A stretch of DNA of 64,000 bases from Casuarius casuarius (taxonomy: Eukaryota > Chordata > Aves > Casuariiformes > Casuariidae): NCBI GenBank assembly GCA_003342895.1, contig PTFA01000279.1:480274-544273 (forward strand), given 5' to 3'. The translations under genes were made by a program, and so were the position numbers. Positions 1 through 10,790 of the stretch are shown one piece after another. The notes beneath the pieces are model-generated. The model had not been told where the DNA came from. It made no database searches and worked only from the letters and a program-made list of their open reading frames with translations. Every line of letters begins with the position of its first letter. Position 1 is the first letter of the stretch.

Positions 1-645
1 TTTTCTTTTGTTTAAGTAGGATTTCTTGTATTTCAATTTGCCTATTGTCTTGTCACTGGATACCACTGAGAAGAGTCTAACTCCGTCTTCTTTAATCCCT
101 CCCATCAGGCATTTAAAAACCTTGATAAGTCCCCCACAAAGTTTTTTTTTTCTCCAGGTTGAACAATCCTAGCTCTCTCAGCCTTTCCTCACATGACAGA
201 TGCTCCAATCCCTTAACCGTCTTTGTGAACTCACTCCAGTACGTCCATGTCTCTTGTGCTGGGGAGCCCAGAACTGAACACAGCACTCGAGATGAGGTCT
301 AATCAGTGCTGAGTAGAGAGGAAGGATCACCTTCCTCAACCTGCTGGCAACGCTTTTCTTAATGCAGTCCAATGTTGGCCTTCTTTGCTGCAAGGCACAT
401 TGCTGGCTGACGTTCAGCTTGTCNACCAGGTCCTCCAGGTCCTTCTCTGCAAAGCTGCTCTAAAGCTGGTTGGCCCCCAGTGTGCACTGATGCACACGGT
501 TATTCCTTTCTAGGTGCAGGATTTTGCACATCCCTTTGTTGAACTTCATGAGGTTTCTATTGGCCCATTTCTCCAGCCAGCACACCAATCTGGTCTATCA
601 ACCACTCCTTCCAGTTTTCTATCGTCTGCCAGATGACTTGGGCTT
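1..645 (-). repeat. CR1-type LINE fragment, 3' part of reverse transcriptase ORF
   Basis: Read on the minus strand, this stretch encodes degenerate pieces of the C-terminal end of a CR1 retrotransposon polymerase. Recognisable peptide blocks include 'SVASRLRKVILPLYSALIRP' and 'HLECCVQFWAP', followed in shifted frames by the RRLRD-like segment and the region leading to the CR1 tail. Plus-strand text such as 'cttcatgaggtttctattgg' and 'ccaggtcctccaggtcctt' is the reverse complement of conserved CR1 coding sequence. Frameshifts and stops break the frame, so it is a dead copy. It is cut by the left window edge, so its 3' end is not visible. The right boundary near 610-645 is approximate. The family assignment comes from memory of the consensus, not from a search. 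Confidence 0.9.
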
Positions 646-3600
646 TTCATAGACTGAAGTCAGAAGACCTAGCCTGATTGCAAAGTAGACACAAGCCTAA
701 CTGAGATTAAAATTATATGCTGGTAGTATAATCATATATATTATCTCATACAAAAATATTCTTAATATGGAGAGGGCGAGAGACAGACGGGGGGAGGAAA
801 GGTAGACAGACAGGCAGGCGGGGGGGGACAGAGCAGGAGAGAGACAGACAGACAGACAGACATGGGGACAGGGAGGGGAGAGAGAAATTTTTCTGCGAAT
901 CTTTTGGCTAAATCTGTGATAACAGGACAACTGGGAGTTCCAGCAGCAGAAGCAGCCATGTTTCACTGAAAGCCTAGAAGGGCATCACTGGTGGTACTTC
1001 CCAGCCCTCAGACAGGATAAAGATTTGGAAGGTGGATTAGGTGGTGATGTATGTTCCTCACAAGTAACAACACAAGTCAGAAAGAACTTTGCCTTTGGCA
1101 AAAACATCAGGATCTAAACAGATAAAGTAAAGGCACTGTACAGCTAGAAAAAAAACAAGTGACAGCAGAATATGATGACTGCACAGGGCAGTTGAGAGAT
1201 ACTAAGTGGCAGTGATTTCACATGGCCAAGTACAAATACACAAGGTGTTAGAAAGTATATGGAGACTCTCTAAGACAGCCTTAACCTGACTAGTTCCCCA
1301 ACTGTGTTGTGTGGAGTGCCTGTGCAGAAAGGACACGGTCAGTGACCTGCAAAATTATGTTCCTTATGTAGCTTTTTCCATTGCTTTGGTGGTAGGTAGT
1401 ATCTCAGACAGTTTGACTGCTGGTAACAGTCTGCAGTCCAAACAGATTGGGAGCTGATGCTGACAGAGTGGGCTGCACCCGAATTATGTCCTGAAGCAGG
1501 TCTGCAGCCTGGGCTAATGGTCAGCCTGCTCTGTCCTGAACTCTGTGAAGCTCTAGTAACTTGCAAGATCACGATCACAAGCTCTGAAAGAAATCAGCAG
1601 CTCATTAGTCCTTTAATGTGTGTGTAATACTTAAATAAAATCCAACAAAGGTGTACTATTCAAGAGGGATTTCAATGCTCAATCCCACCAGAAAAGCAGA
1701 GAAGTTATACACAACACTGCTCTTTTCTTTTTCACCCGAAAAAGCATGAACTGTCCCCTGTCACCTATGGTAATACCACCGACTGACTCCTAGATAACTG
1801 TTTGGATTAAGTCAGTGTGTCCCTGTCTGAAATGTTTCTCACCTCTCTCCAACAGCTTGCAGTGAAAAAATACACAGTACATGATTCCCAACTCACTCAA
1901 ACTTATTTCTTATTTTTATCTTTATCACTTATTTCTGCAAAGCATTTGGGGATTAACCTTGCATCAAAAAAGCTGTATTTTCCACAGAGCAACTTGATTT
2001 GTACAAATATGGCTAAAACAATTTGTGATTCCTAAATGTAGGATATCTGATGAATAGTCCATTCTGCTTTTTATGTCTTTTCTGTCCTTTAATATTTGCA
2101 AACTGCTTTGCAGGTAGACTTTCCAGACACTAGTTACCAGGATCATCCTGTGTACAGCTTTGGCTCTTTTTCAACTGCTTGGTATTCTCAGCTTTTACAG
2201 AAATAGCCACTGACAGTAAAACACAAATATTAGTCAACTCCCTGCTAGTTCTGATTTGATGACTTTAGGTCATGCTTTTCAGGCATTCCCTGCCCTAGAT
2301 GTAACATACTTTCACGCTGGCTAGTGTCAATATGTTTCCTCTTGGTATTCTAACAATCTGCCATTCTACACATTCATATTCCTCATTTTAACTTCAGAGC
2401 AGCTCCAAGAGTACAAGCAAAAGCAAAAATCTAGATCTCAGTTTTCCTCATTATATTGCCTTCAGACTTCAGTCACCAGCTCTGCCTTTCCCTAGGAGCC
2501 TCTTATACATCCAAGCCTCTCTCAGATCAACAGCAACCTTTCTCCTGACTATGTGGGTTGACTTATCCTTTGCTTGGACTCTCTTTACCATCCCAACTAC
2601 AAATATTACAACACAGTGTATCCAAAAAAGGCCTCATCGCTCCTCCTCTTAGAGGAACTGATCTATGGAAAACTATCTGAACTTAGAAAATAATTTCCTG
2701 GCTTTTCCCTAGAATCATTCTGTCACAGTGAGTGAGCAGACCCAATTTCCCAAGACCTGAAACTGTATCACCCTTTAATTCAGTCACCTCTGGAGATGTC
2801 ATGCAAGGGCAGGGTAGAGGCATGGACATGGGGCTGCAACACTCTCTCTGAATCAGAAGCCCTGGTGATAAGGATACTACCCACTGCCTCAGGAGGTGCT
2901 TCCCCAACTCCAGTGGGATCCTGCAAAAGGGAACCTCCCTTCAAAAGCATATTCTACTAGAACATGTAAACTGCACCTGCCCAGAGCTGGACATGCTTTC
3001 GCAAGGAAATCGGTGCACAATGCACTTTAGCAAACCGCAGTTCTCAGTTTCTAAATGGCAGATTTGGAAATTCCTTGTTTCCATCCTCTTTAGTCATCAT
3101 TTTTCAGCAGAGGTCCCATCACTGCCTCTTCAACCAGGAAGGACTCCTACAAACACTGTTCCCTTGCATCCTTTGGTGTTAAGCTGTACCTCACCAACGT
3201 TGCAAGAGCCTCTGAGACACTGTCTGACTTCTTTCACTCTGTTCTACTGGTTCACTCATAAGAAGGACTGTGACTTTAAAAACTTTAAAGATCATCACAT
3301 AAAGCTTCAACTTTAACATTATTTACAGTTTCATCTGAGCAAATAGAAAACAGCACCCTGGCATAGGGCAACTCCCCCTTCAATGTAGTTTCTTCAGTGG
3401 AAGTAGGGAGGGGACCTGCATTAAAGGAAGGCCCCCGTTTTGCTGCTTCTCAGGCAGCTTGAAGTCTGCTTAAAAGCTTTGCTAGAGAAAAACACAATCT
3501 ATAGAAACTGATGGTACCTGAGCAGACTTTTACTTCTAGACCGATACATAGCTGTTTCAGGTAAAATTAAGGATAGCTATTTAATTCAAATTAACATAAT

Positions 3601-4058
3601 TCAGCACCACCACTCCCCAAACCCAAAGACCTAGAATCACTTTACACCTGAAGATAGTCAGGTACATGAGAAATGAGCTAATTGCCAGTTTCCCTGTCCT
3701 TCATGTTATCCACTTTTTCCACTGGTCTCCATTCACTATTCAACCATTTTATGTGCAGACTCCATGCTCACAGTGCTTTAGTCACAACCCTTGTCCTAGT
3801 CCTTTGGGAGGCAATAAGCTAACCTCATTTCTTAGTCAGACATCTCCTACTCAATCCCTTATTATCTCATGAGTATCACTAGTGCGTTCAGTCTTTCAGC
3901 TTAAGTCTCGTTGTTCCTATAGCCTGTCAGACAAAAATATTCCCCATAGTAGGAGGGAGCAGGACGCTTTGCAGAATGTATTAACATTGAGCTGAATCAT
4001 TTAACATTAGCATCACACGTAGATGAAAGCTGAAGAGGTCATAACAACTCCCCGTCAT
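646..4058. other. No gene seen; presumed TTBK1 intron
   Basis: Apart from the simple repeat at 771-885, this AT-rich stretch shows no recognisable coding exon on either strand. I looked in particular on the minus strand for the next kinase exon, which in TTBK proteins follows the residues KKLQ with a GKDHVCRF-like segment, and did not find it. The interval is therefore presumed to be intronic sequence of TTBK1, with the downstream exons left of position 1. Short open frames of 60-107 codons here lack protein-like features. Confidence 0.6.
771..885. repeat. Purine-rich simple repeat with (GACA)n core
   Basis: The plus strand is almost purely purine plus C in a GAGA/GACA pattern, with several uninterrupted 'gacagacagacagaca' units near 845-862 and G-runs of up to seven or eight bases. 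On the minus (TTBK1-sense) strand this is a long polypyrimidine tract. The open frames read across it are low-complexity artefacts. Confidence 0.85.
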
Positions 4059-4077
4059 CCCCCCCCCCCCCCCCCCC
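4059..4077. repeat. Homopolymer run of 19 C (G19 on the TTBK1-sense strand)
   Basis: Nineteen consecutive C residues are visible on the plus strand. On the transcribed TTBK1 strand this is a G19 tract starting 98 nt inside the intron, just after the donor of the exon at 4176-4323. Such runs are length-unstable and can be miscounted in assemblies. G-runs near donors can also influence splicing, but no effect is shown here. Confidence 0.9.
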
Positions 4078-4167
4078 AATTTGTACCTTTGGATTCTAAT
4101 TGTTAACATGCACAGTGACCTTTACCATTTCAGAGTCCACAAAGAGCTCTGGTTATTAGTTTCTTTA

Positions 4168-4323
<156 letters not shown>

Positions 4324-7300
4324 CTAGAATGGTACGAGGAGGTTTGGTACAATGCACAAGAGAGATGCCATCAAGTTAGTCCTCACAGAGCCAGGCACTA
4401 GCTTCTTTGCTGCATAGGGAGGAACAAACTCAGCTCTCAAGTCTTTTCTGTGCTGTGCCTGAATCCCTTCACTGCACAGTTAGGCAAAACTGCAGATGCC
4501 CACTTGATGGTACTATGTGTAAACTCTTTCCTGTACCACAAAGAACAAGCTCAACAAGTGATGACATGATAAATTTAAAAGCAAATGACAATGCCTATCA
4601 CACCAATGAAGTTGTTGCCAAAATTCAAGAAAAGGTCTTTCAAGAAGATAGTAAAAAAGAAAATAGATAAAAACTGTCATCCCCCCACCCTCCAATCTCT
4701 GCAGTAGAACACAACCAAGGTAGTTAGGAATAATGGCTGCAAAAATTTAATAATGCAGAACAAAATATCCACCGGAATATTTTACAAGATTCTTGACCTG
4801 CTTTGCTAGTGAGGCTAGTTCAATGTCACATTTCAGAGAGCTGCCAACTACACTTGTGTAAAAGCCACAAGTACAGCTCTACTCTCTCTCTCTCATAAAG
4901 GAGAAAGACAGAAAAAAACCTCAGCAAATGAAGCTTTTTGTGTCTCTGAACAAAATTAAGGCTGTATCAGAATAGGAGGTTCTCACTACTTGGAAACAGA
5001 AGCAATTGCAATTGACATAAACTCAAAGCTAAAGACATCTATGTTTCAACATATTTGATATGCATCTACCAGAGAGATCATCTGCCTATTTCTAGAGTAG
5101 TCACCCACTCAGAGCAAGCTGAGATCCTTTGCCTTTCCTGGAAGGTGATTCCTTGATTCTCCTTCAGCTGAGACTTGACAGCGTATGTACATATAAACAT
5201 ATACATATAGATGGGTGCAATTTTTCATCTTTCAGTGACATCCAGAGGTCCTCAGCAGCCATATCCTTTTCTTTAGTACAGAAGAAGTTAGTTAACTTGC
5301 AACTGAAGGCCTTGGCTGAGGTCTGGAGCTTACCATGCAGGCATTTCCTCATTGCTTGGGTACTCTGTGGGCATTTGCTTTCTAAGGTGAACTCGGCACA
5401 GCCTTTTACTTGACCCAAAGGAGAGATGGGCATATATCATTCAAGAGAAAAAATGAATAAGGAAATTGTTAAATGCAGGGTCAAGAAAGAGAAGGGAAAA
5501 ATCTAATGAAAACCATCTAAGTAGTAATCATGAGTCACCACCCCATGTTATGCCTCACTGTTCAGGGAATTACTCTCTTCTCATCCCATTCCCCACCTTC
5601 CACCAGCCCATAACCTGCTAAGACCGAGATACAGACCGATGTCAGTCAGGATTCTTCCTACTTAAATACATGAGTCTATATGCAAGCTGAGTGTCCAGAT
5701 TTCCATTACAGTCCATAGAGTCAGGTGAATATTTCCATCTAATCACGCACAGTTATCTATTTCCACTCCTATGTAGGCAACTAAAATTAAGCTGCACCTC
5801 AGACGTGCTTTCAGTCCTTTCAACACCTCATCAACGGCCACACCACCATACAACTCATTGCAGCTCTTCTGCTTTCTCCTAGACGGCCACATCAGACCCT
5901 TGGAGCAAACAGTTACTAAAAAAGTCACTCTACTTGATTACTTGGTGTGGCAGTCTCTGACTAGGGGGCTCTGGGAATTCTACAAACTGAACTGTCCTTC
6001 AGGACTACCTGATGCCAACGCAAAACAACCACCATGTTCTGATGAGGGAAGCCACTATCAAAAGCCCCTCCAGATATATTGGCAGTTATGCAGGACACAG
6101 CCAGCTCCCTTTGAAGTCTCTAGTTTGCCCAAATATCCTGAAAATAATTTGGTTCTTGCAGCACAAGATTCCAAAGCTTAGAGCCACCAAGCAAGAAATT
6201 CTACTCTAAAAGACAAAATGCAGCTCCACCAGGAAAATGGAAACTGCACTGTTCCACACAGGAGCAGTTCAAAAAAACCAAGCCAAATTTCCCCCCAAAC
6301 CCCAACCAAAATAACCCTCCATTACAAATTAAATCTTTTATTCAGCAAGTATACACATATATTACACAGCTGCTCTAAACACAAAGTCTGCCATCCAAGG
6401 ACATTATATAAAAAAAAGACTTTCTCAAGAAAATTCTCTAGGACCAAGGCACAAGCAGCTCAGTCCCAGGACTGGTAGCAAGGTCTGGAACCAGAACATT
6501 GTGCCGTGAATCCAGAGTGAAGGACCAAACTGAGAGCCAGTGACCTACAAGTGAATCCAGCCAGAATCAAAGGTGTCATTCACAGGCTTCAAATGCTGAC
6601 AATATCAAAGAGCAAATACTGTGATTGGCTATAGAAGCACTTGTATAGTCAAGTCTGCAAAGTTTGACTTAGTTCCCTCCCCTGAACAAAGAAGTTCACA
6701 TCATTCAGAGCAGATGTGTATGAAGTCATCCCTGGGAACTCTCAAATAGTTGCATGGTTCCAATACCATCCAAATTTCATCTGGTCAAACCATTGAAAAC
6801 ATTTGCAAGTAAAGAATGAGGCTCAAAAGACTATTCCTTCAGGTCTGACAGCTTTGATAAAATGCATAACACTCCCAGTCCATGCCATTCTAAAAAACAA
6901 AACAAAACAAAACCCCACATTGCTGTCAGTCAGCCAGACTTCACACACTTAGGGAGTGACAGAAAATTGAACTATCACCAGGCTAAATGCAGATAACTAA
7001 CGTCTTCATTTGTCAAAACTCTGTCAGTCAGCATATGGAAGGAGAGGAGGAAAGGAGCCTAAGGAATACATTAAACTGATCTAAAATTAGAAATTGGCTC
7101 TACATTGGAAGCATGCCAGGCCTAAGAACTACAGGGTTCCAGTGGATGCCCAGCCCAGCCAAAGATAGTTACAATGGGAGGACAAATTACACAAAAAGCC
7201 TTCTGGCAACTGAACCCCAGCTCCATCTAAATATGCCACATACCTGCTTGAGCAGGACCCATAACACACAGCAAAGCTCAGGCTGTCCAACTTGCATGCT

Positions 7301-10300
7301 GTGGGTTAGATTCAAAAAGGTCTACGATAAAAAAAAAAGGGACAGATTCCCTGCTAATACTGATACCACAATTCTGTGTTTGCTTGTAGGAGCAAGTGAC
7401 AGTTGAAAGTCCTTAACTATCCACTTCCTTTGGCCAACAGAAGTATTTTTATATTTCTGCCAGATTACTTTTAACCCTCTTCAGTTCGCAGTTTTGCCTG
7501 GTTCATGGCCACACCAACATCTGTACTAGCACAGCAAGGGGGCAGTACAGAAAGCCTGCCCAAAGGGTGGGCACTTTTCAGGGTGCAGAAGTGACCTTGT
7601 AGTGATGGCTCTAAACACACAATTCAGCGTAAGGCCAAACGTTATAAGCACATTTGTGAATCAGAATTTCCCTTCACTATTTATGCCCTTGTAATTTCTC
7701 AGGGCCTCCGAGGAGGGTAATATTTGATGACCCCACTGCAGTATTGAACTATTGAACTAGCAGTACTGCTATTTTTCCAGTTAGAGTCGGTTATTGCTAG
7801 CAAAATAGTTACACATTTCTGTATTTCTGAAGGGGGGGAGGATACATGGGTAGAGCTTTTAGCAGCCCCCAGAATCAGAACTGCAGGACAATCCAATCAC
7901 TTGAATCTGAATCACCACTTTCACTGCCCTTATGAAAATTAAAATCATTTAAAATGTTCCCCCGTGAGCATAACTGAGACTATTTTAGGGGTTTTCAGGG
8001 CTTTTAGGAGTTTTACTTTTTCCAGGAACAAAGTTACTTTGCTTAGACTGTGTTAAAAGTATTACACCCACCATTTAACAGAGAAGCTTTAGCACTCCTG
8101 CCTATGGAGGAGAAACTTCAAGCTTGATGAACAGTATGAACAAGTACAGGCCAAATCTAACTAGGATACAGAGGGATGGGGAAGAATGTGAGAAGTTGCA
8201 CAGTGGCACAGTAACAGGCGTGTGCACTACAGCAATTAACACTAACAAAGATGAACACTCTCTCTCCCTCCTGCCTCTTCCCCATGGCAGCTGGTAGTAT
8301 CTGCACCCATGCATCTGAAGCAACGGCTTGACAGCAGGAATGTGTCCAACTTCACCTTTGTAAGGAACACGCACCAATCTGACCAAATTGCAGGCGTGAG
8401 AAAAATCTCAGTTTGTGCCCAGAGAGAGCCAGCTAAAAGCTGGAAGCAGGATTTTAGAAGTCCATTAGCACAAAGAATATTTCAAGTCCTTTATGTCAGC
8501 TAAACTGTGCACATATCGTCCTCCCCAAACAAGTATACGTGGTCCAGCCCAGAGCTGCGAGAATGCAGCAGGACTTCCCTGAAATTGCTCCAGACAGCTT
8601 CTGGGGGGTCTCAACTTTGGTGTCTAATCGCAGAGAAAATAGAGATTCTCCATCTGCTCTCAGGAAGCATAGAGAAAGAGGAGCAGTTTGAATTCTTAAA
8701 TATAAATAGGCTGGAAGGAAAAAATAATAATAATTAAAAAAAGGATAGGCCAGGCAGAAAAGTGAAGGCTATGGAGAAAGTAGGAGCAAAATACTATGAT
8801 GAAGAGATGCAAGCAATGGGGGAGGAACAGAAACAGAGCAAGGTGGACTGCCCAGGAACATCAAAGAGATAAAGACACATGGTAAGTCAAGGGAAAGGAT
8901 GATACGTTGTCTGAAGTGGGCTATTGAAAATAATTCCATCCACAACCTGGAACTGAAGTGTTTAAAGTTCTGAGTCTCTTTAGTCCTCTGCTCTTCACAG
9001 CCCACTGCAAAACTCACGGGGCAGCTGTACCATAGCTAGCCAGCAGAGAGAGATGACCTACTGCTAGTACTACAAATCACTGGCGGTTCAATCAGGAGAG
9101 GTCTGTGCTGCGAGTTTAATGATTTGGGCACTGCTAGTAATCCAAATTAAAGAAAGACAAAATGGTACAGACACTTTTTTTTTTCATTTTTTTAAAAGTA
9201 AAGCCCCAAATCAGAAAACAATAACACTTAGAAAAGCATATACAGAACTTTCACTTCAGTTAAAGACACTACAATATAATATATAATAGGATTGCAATAA
9301 GTTTACAGTGTTAGTATAATGCCACTTTCCTCACCTCCTAGGGAACCTCACTTTATGAATAAAGAGGAAACCTTATGTATAAGAGGAACCACATGCTCTG
9401 AACAAATCTGGTGGCAATGAAACACATGTCTAGAGGATCAGATTCTCCCCATGTTTCTACCACAGTGTTCCTACATGATTCTGGTCAAGCAGCTGAACCC
9501 TGGCTGCTCACAAGCAGTCACTAATCTCATGCTCCTCATCTGCTAGATGCCCAAGACAAAAGGGCCAGGTCCAAACTATGGAAGTGCTGAGCATGCCTAG
9601 ACACACATGCAGTCCAGTGGAGTTCTGCTTTGGTCATAAATATTAAGTCCAAAAAATAAAATAAAATATCTAATTAATTTGAGANCCTATCTGTAAAAGA
9701 AATTTGATCATTCTCTCTTACATCACCTGGTAAAAGCATAAATAAAAAAATCATTAGTATTTCTGACACAGATACTACAGCAACAAATAACACAAAAAAT
9801 GATTTTAAATGGCAAACTCATGCTATGAATTTAAATGGATAGTGAGACCTTCAGCTACACAATGAATATATAAAGGATGAAATGGTTACTAATTCAAGGA
9901 CCCTATCCAGCTTGCACACTGAATGACACAGTCGTCCCACAAAGAACTAAAACTCTTAACATATAATGATATGATTTTAAAAAGGTATCATAATAAATTT
10001 ACATAGAAGTTGTATCAACAACCTTAATTATGGAATTTCTAACTTTTGGAGTGGCTGATGTTACAACCTTAAACATTTGCTTTAAACTTGTTTCAATGTA
10101 ACTTATTTATAGGCACATCTCTAACATTCTTTGAAGCAGTAGCTTTAAACCCAAGTTTCTTACTCAAAGATGACTCAGTCAGCTGCAACAGTTCATTCCT
10201 ACCTAAAAATCCCTGGCCGGTTGAGTCTTCTAAAAATACCAAACAGTCTAAAAAACACTTAAGCAATATTGACTATCTTCTTGCAGTATCTGACTAACAT

Positions 10301-10426
10301 GTTAAACCAGACCTCTCCACTGTTGCTTGCTGGAGCCCAGGGTTAAACAGACAAGTTTCTGTATTACTACAGGAGGAGGAGATCTGTTTAGAGCACCAAA
10401 GAAAGCACAAAGCCAGAGCTACTCAC
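4324..10426 (-). other. TTBK1: TTBK1 intron between start-region exon and glycine-loop exon
   Basis: This is about 6.1 kb of AT-rich intron, bounded by a GTGAGT donor (10421-10426 on plus) and a TAG acceptor at 4324-4326. I see no further protein-coding exon in it. It has one ambiguous base (9685) and short A/T tracts. A stretch near 9.43-9.62 kb has the look of an old interspersed repeat, but I cannot assign a family. Confidence 0.75.
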
Positions 10427-10585
10427 CACTTTCCAGCGATCTTTGACCACATAATTGGCCGGCAGGATGTCGACCTGTTCCCCTCCTCCACTCATGTTTG
10501 GTTCGTCCTTGATGACTGCTGCTAGGCACTGCATTTGCCAGCCAGAGAGTATTTTAGTAGCTCCCAATTTAAATGAGCCATTTAT
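10427..10585 (-). CDS. TTBK1: TTBK1 start-region coding exon
   Basis: This minus-strand exon of 159 nt (53 codons) lies between a polypyrimidine-preceded acceptor (ccatttttctgcag, ending at 10586) and a GTGAGT donor. It contains [12 protein letters not shown], then [20 protein letters not shown] and WKV, closely matching the N-terminus I know for vertebrate TTBK1. TTBK2 differs in the same place (DILSVGILVKERWKV). Candidate starts are Met at 10534-10532 (MQCLA, poor context with C at -3 and C at +4), Met at 10495-10493 (MSGGG, A at -3), or an upstream Met in the exon at 10719-10790. The frame is open through the whole exon in phase 0, so 17 codons upstream of MQCLA (INGSF...ILSGWQ) are also readable. 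Which start is used cannot be settled from sequence alone. If MQCLA is the start, the coding part is 10427-10534. Confidence 0.92.
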
Positions 10586-10718
10586 CTGCAGAAAAATGGG
10601 GAGGGAGGAAGGAATGACAAAATTAGCGCAGGTCATGGCAGAAGTGCATGCTACATCTCCACAGGTCTTGTTCATGACTTAATCAGAAACAGTCTCTTAG
10701 GAAAGAAGGCAAACTCAC

Positions 10719-10790
10719 CTTGCAAACACCTGAGCTCACTCCATGCATAGGCTTGGCAGATGCAACCATGCTTCAAGTCAGCAGCAAAAA
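10719..10790 (-). CDS. TTBK1: Candidate TTBK1 5' coding exon giving an N-terminal extension
   Basis: This is a 72-nt minus-strand segment with a good acceptor (caccctttcag) and a near-consensus donor (CAAG|GTGAGT, 10713-10718 on plus). Twenty-one nt into it is an ATG (10769-10767) in strong initiation context (A at -3, G at +4), two codons after an in-frame TGA. From there 17 codons (MVASAKPMHGVSSGVCK) run to the donor in phase 0. They join without shift to [17 protein letters not shown] and then MQCLAA in the exon at 10427-10585, across a 133-nt intron. Splice signals, start context and frame all agree, so I infer an isoform with 34 extra residues. It might instead be a 5' UTR exon with start selection downstream. 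I do not know of this extension in mammalian TTBK1. Confidence 0.62.

Noticed and set aside
178..393. 71-codon open frame resembling a protein domain
   Set aside because: It is the degenerate CR1 polymerase fragment and not a host gene.
9430..9620. Old interspersed-repeat-like text within the TTBK1 intron
   Set aside because: The resemblance to ancient amniote repeats is too weak to assign a family by eye.
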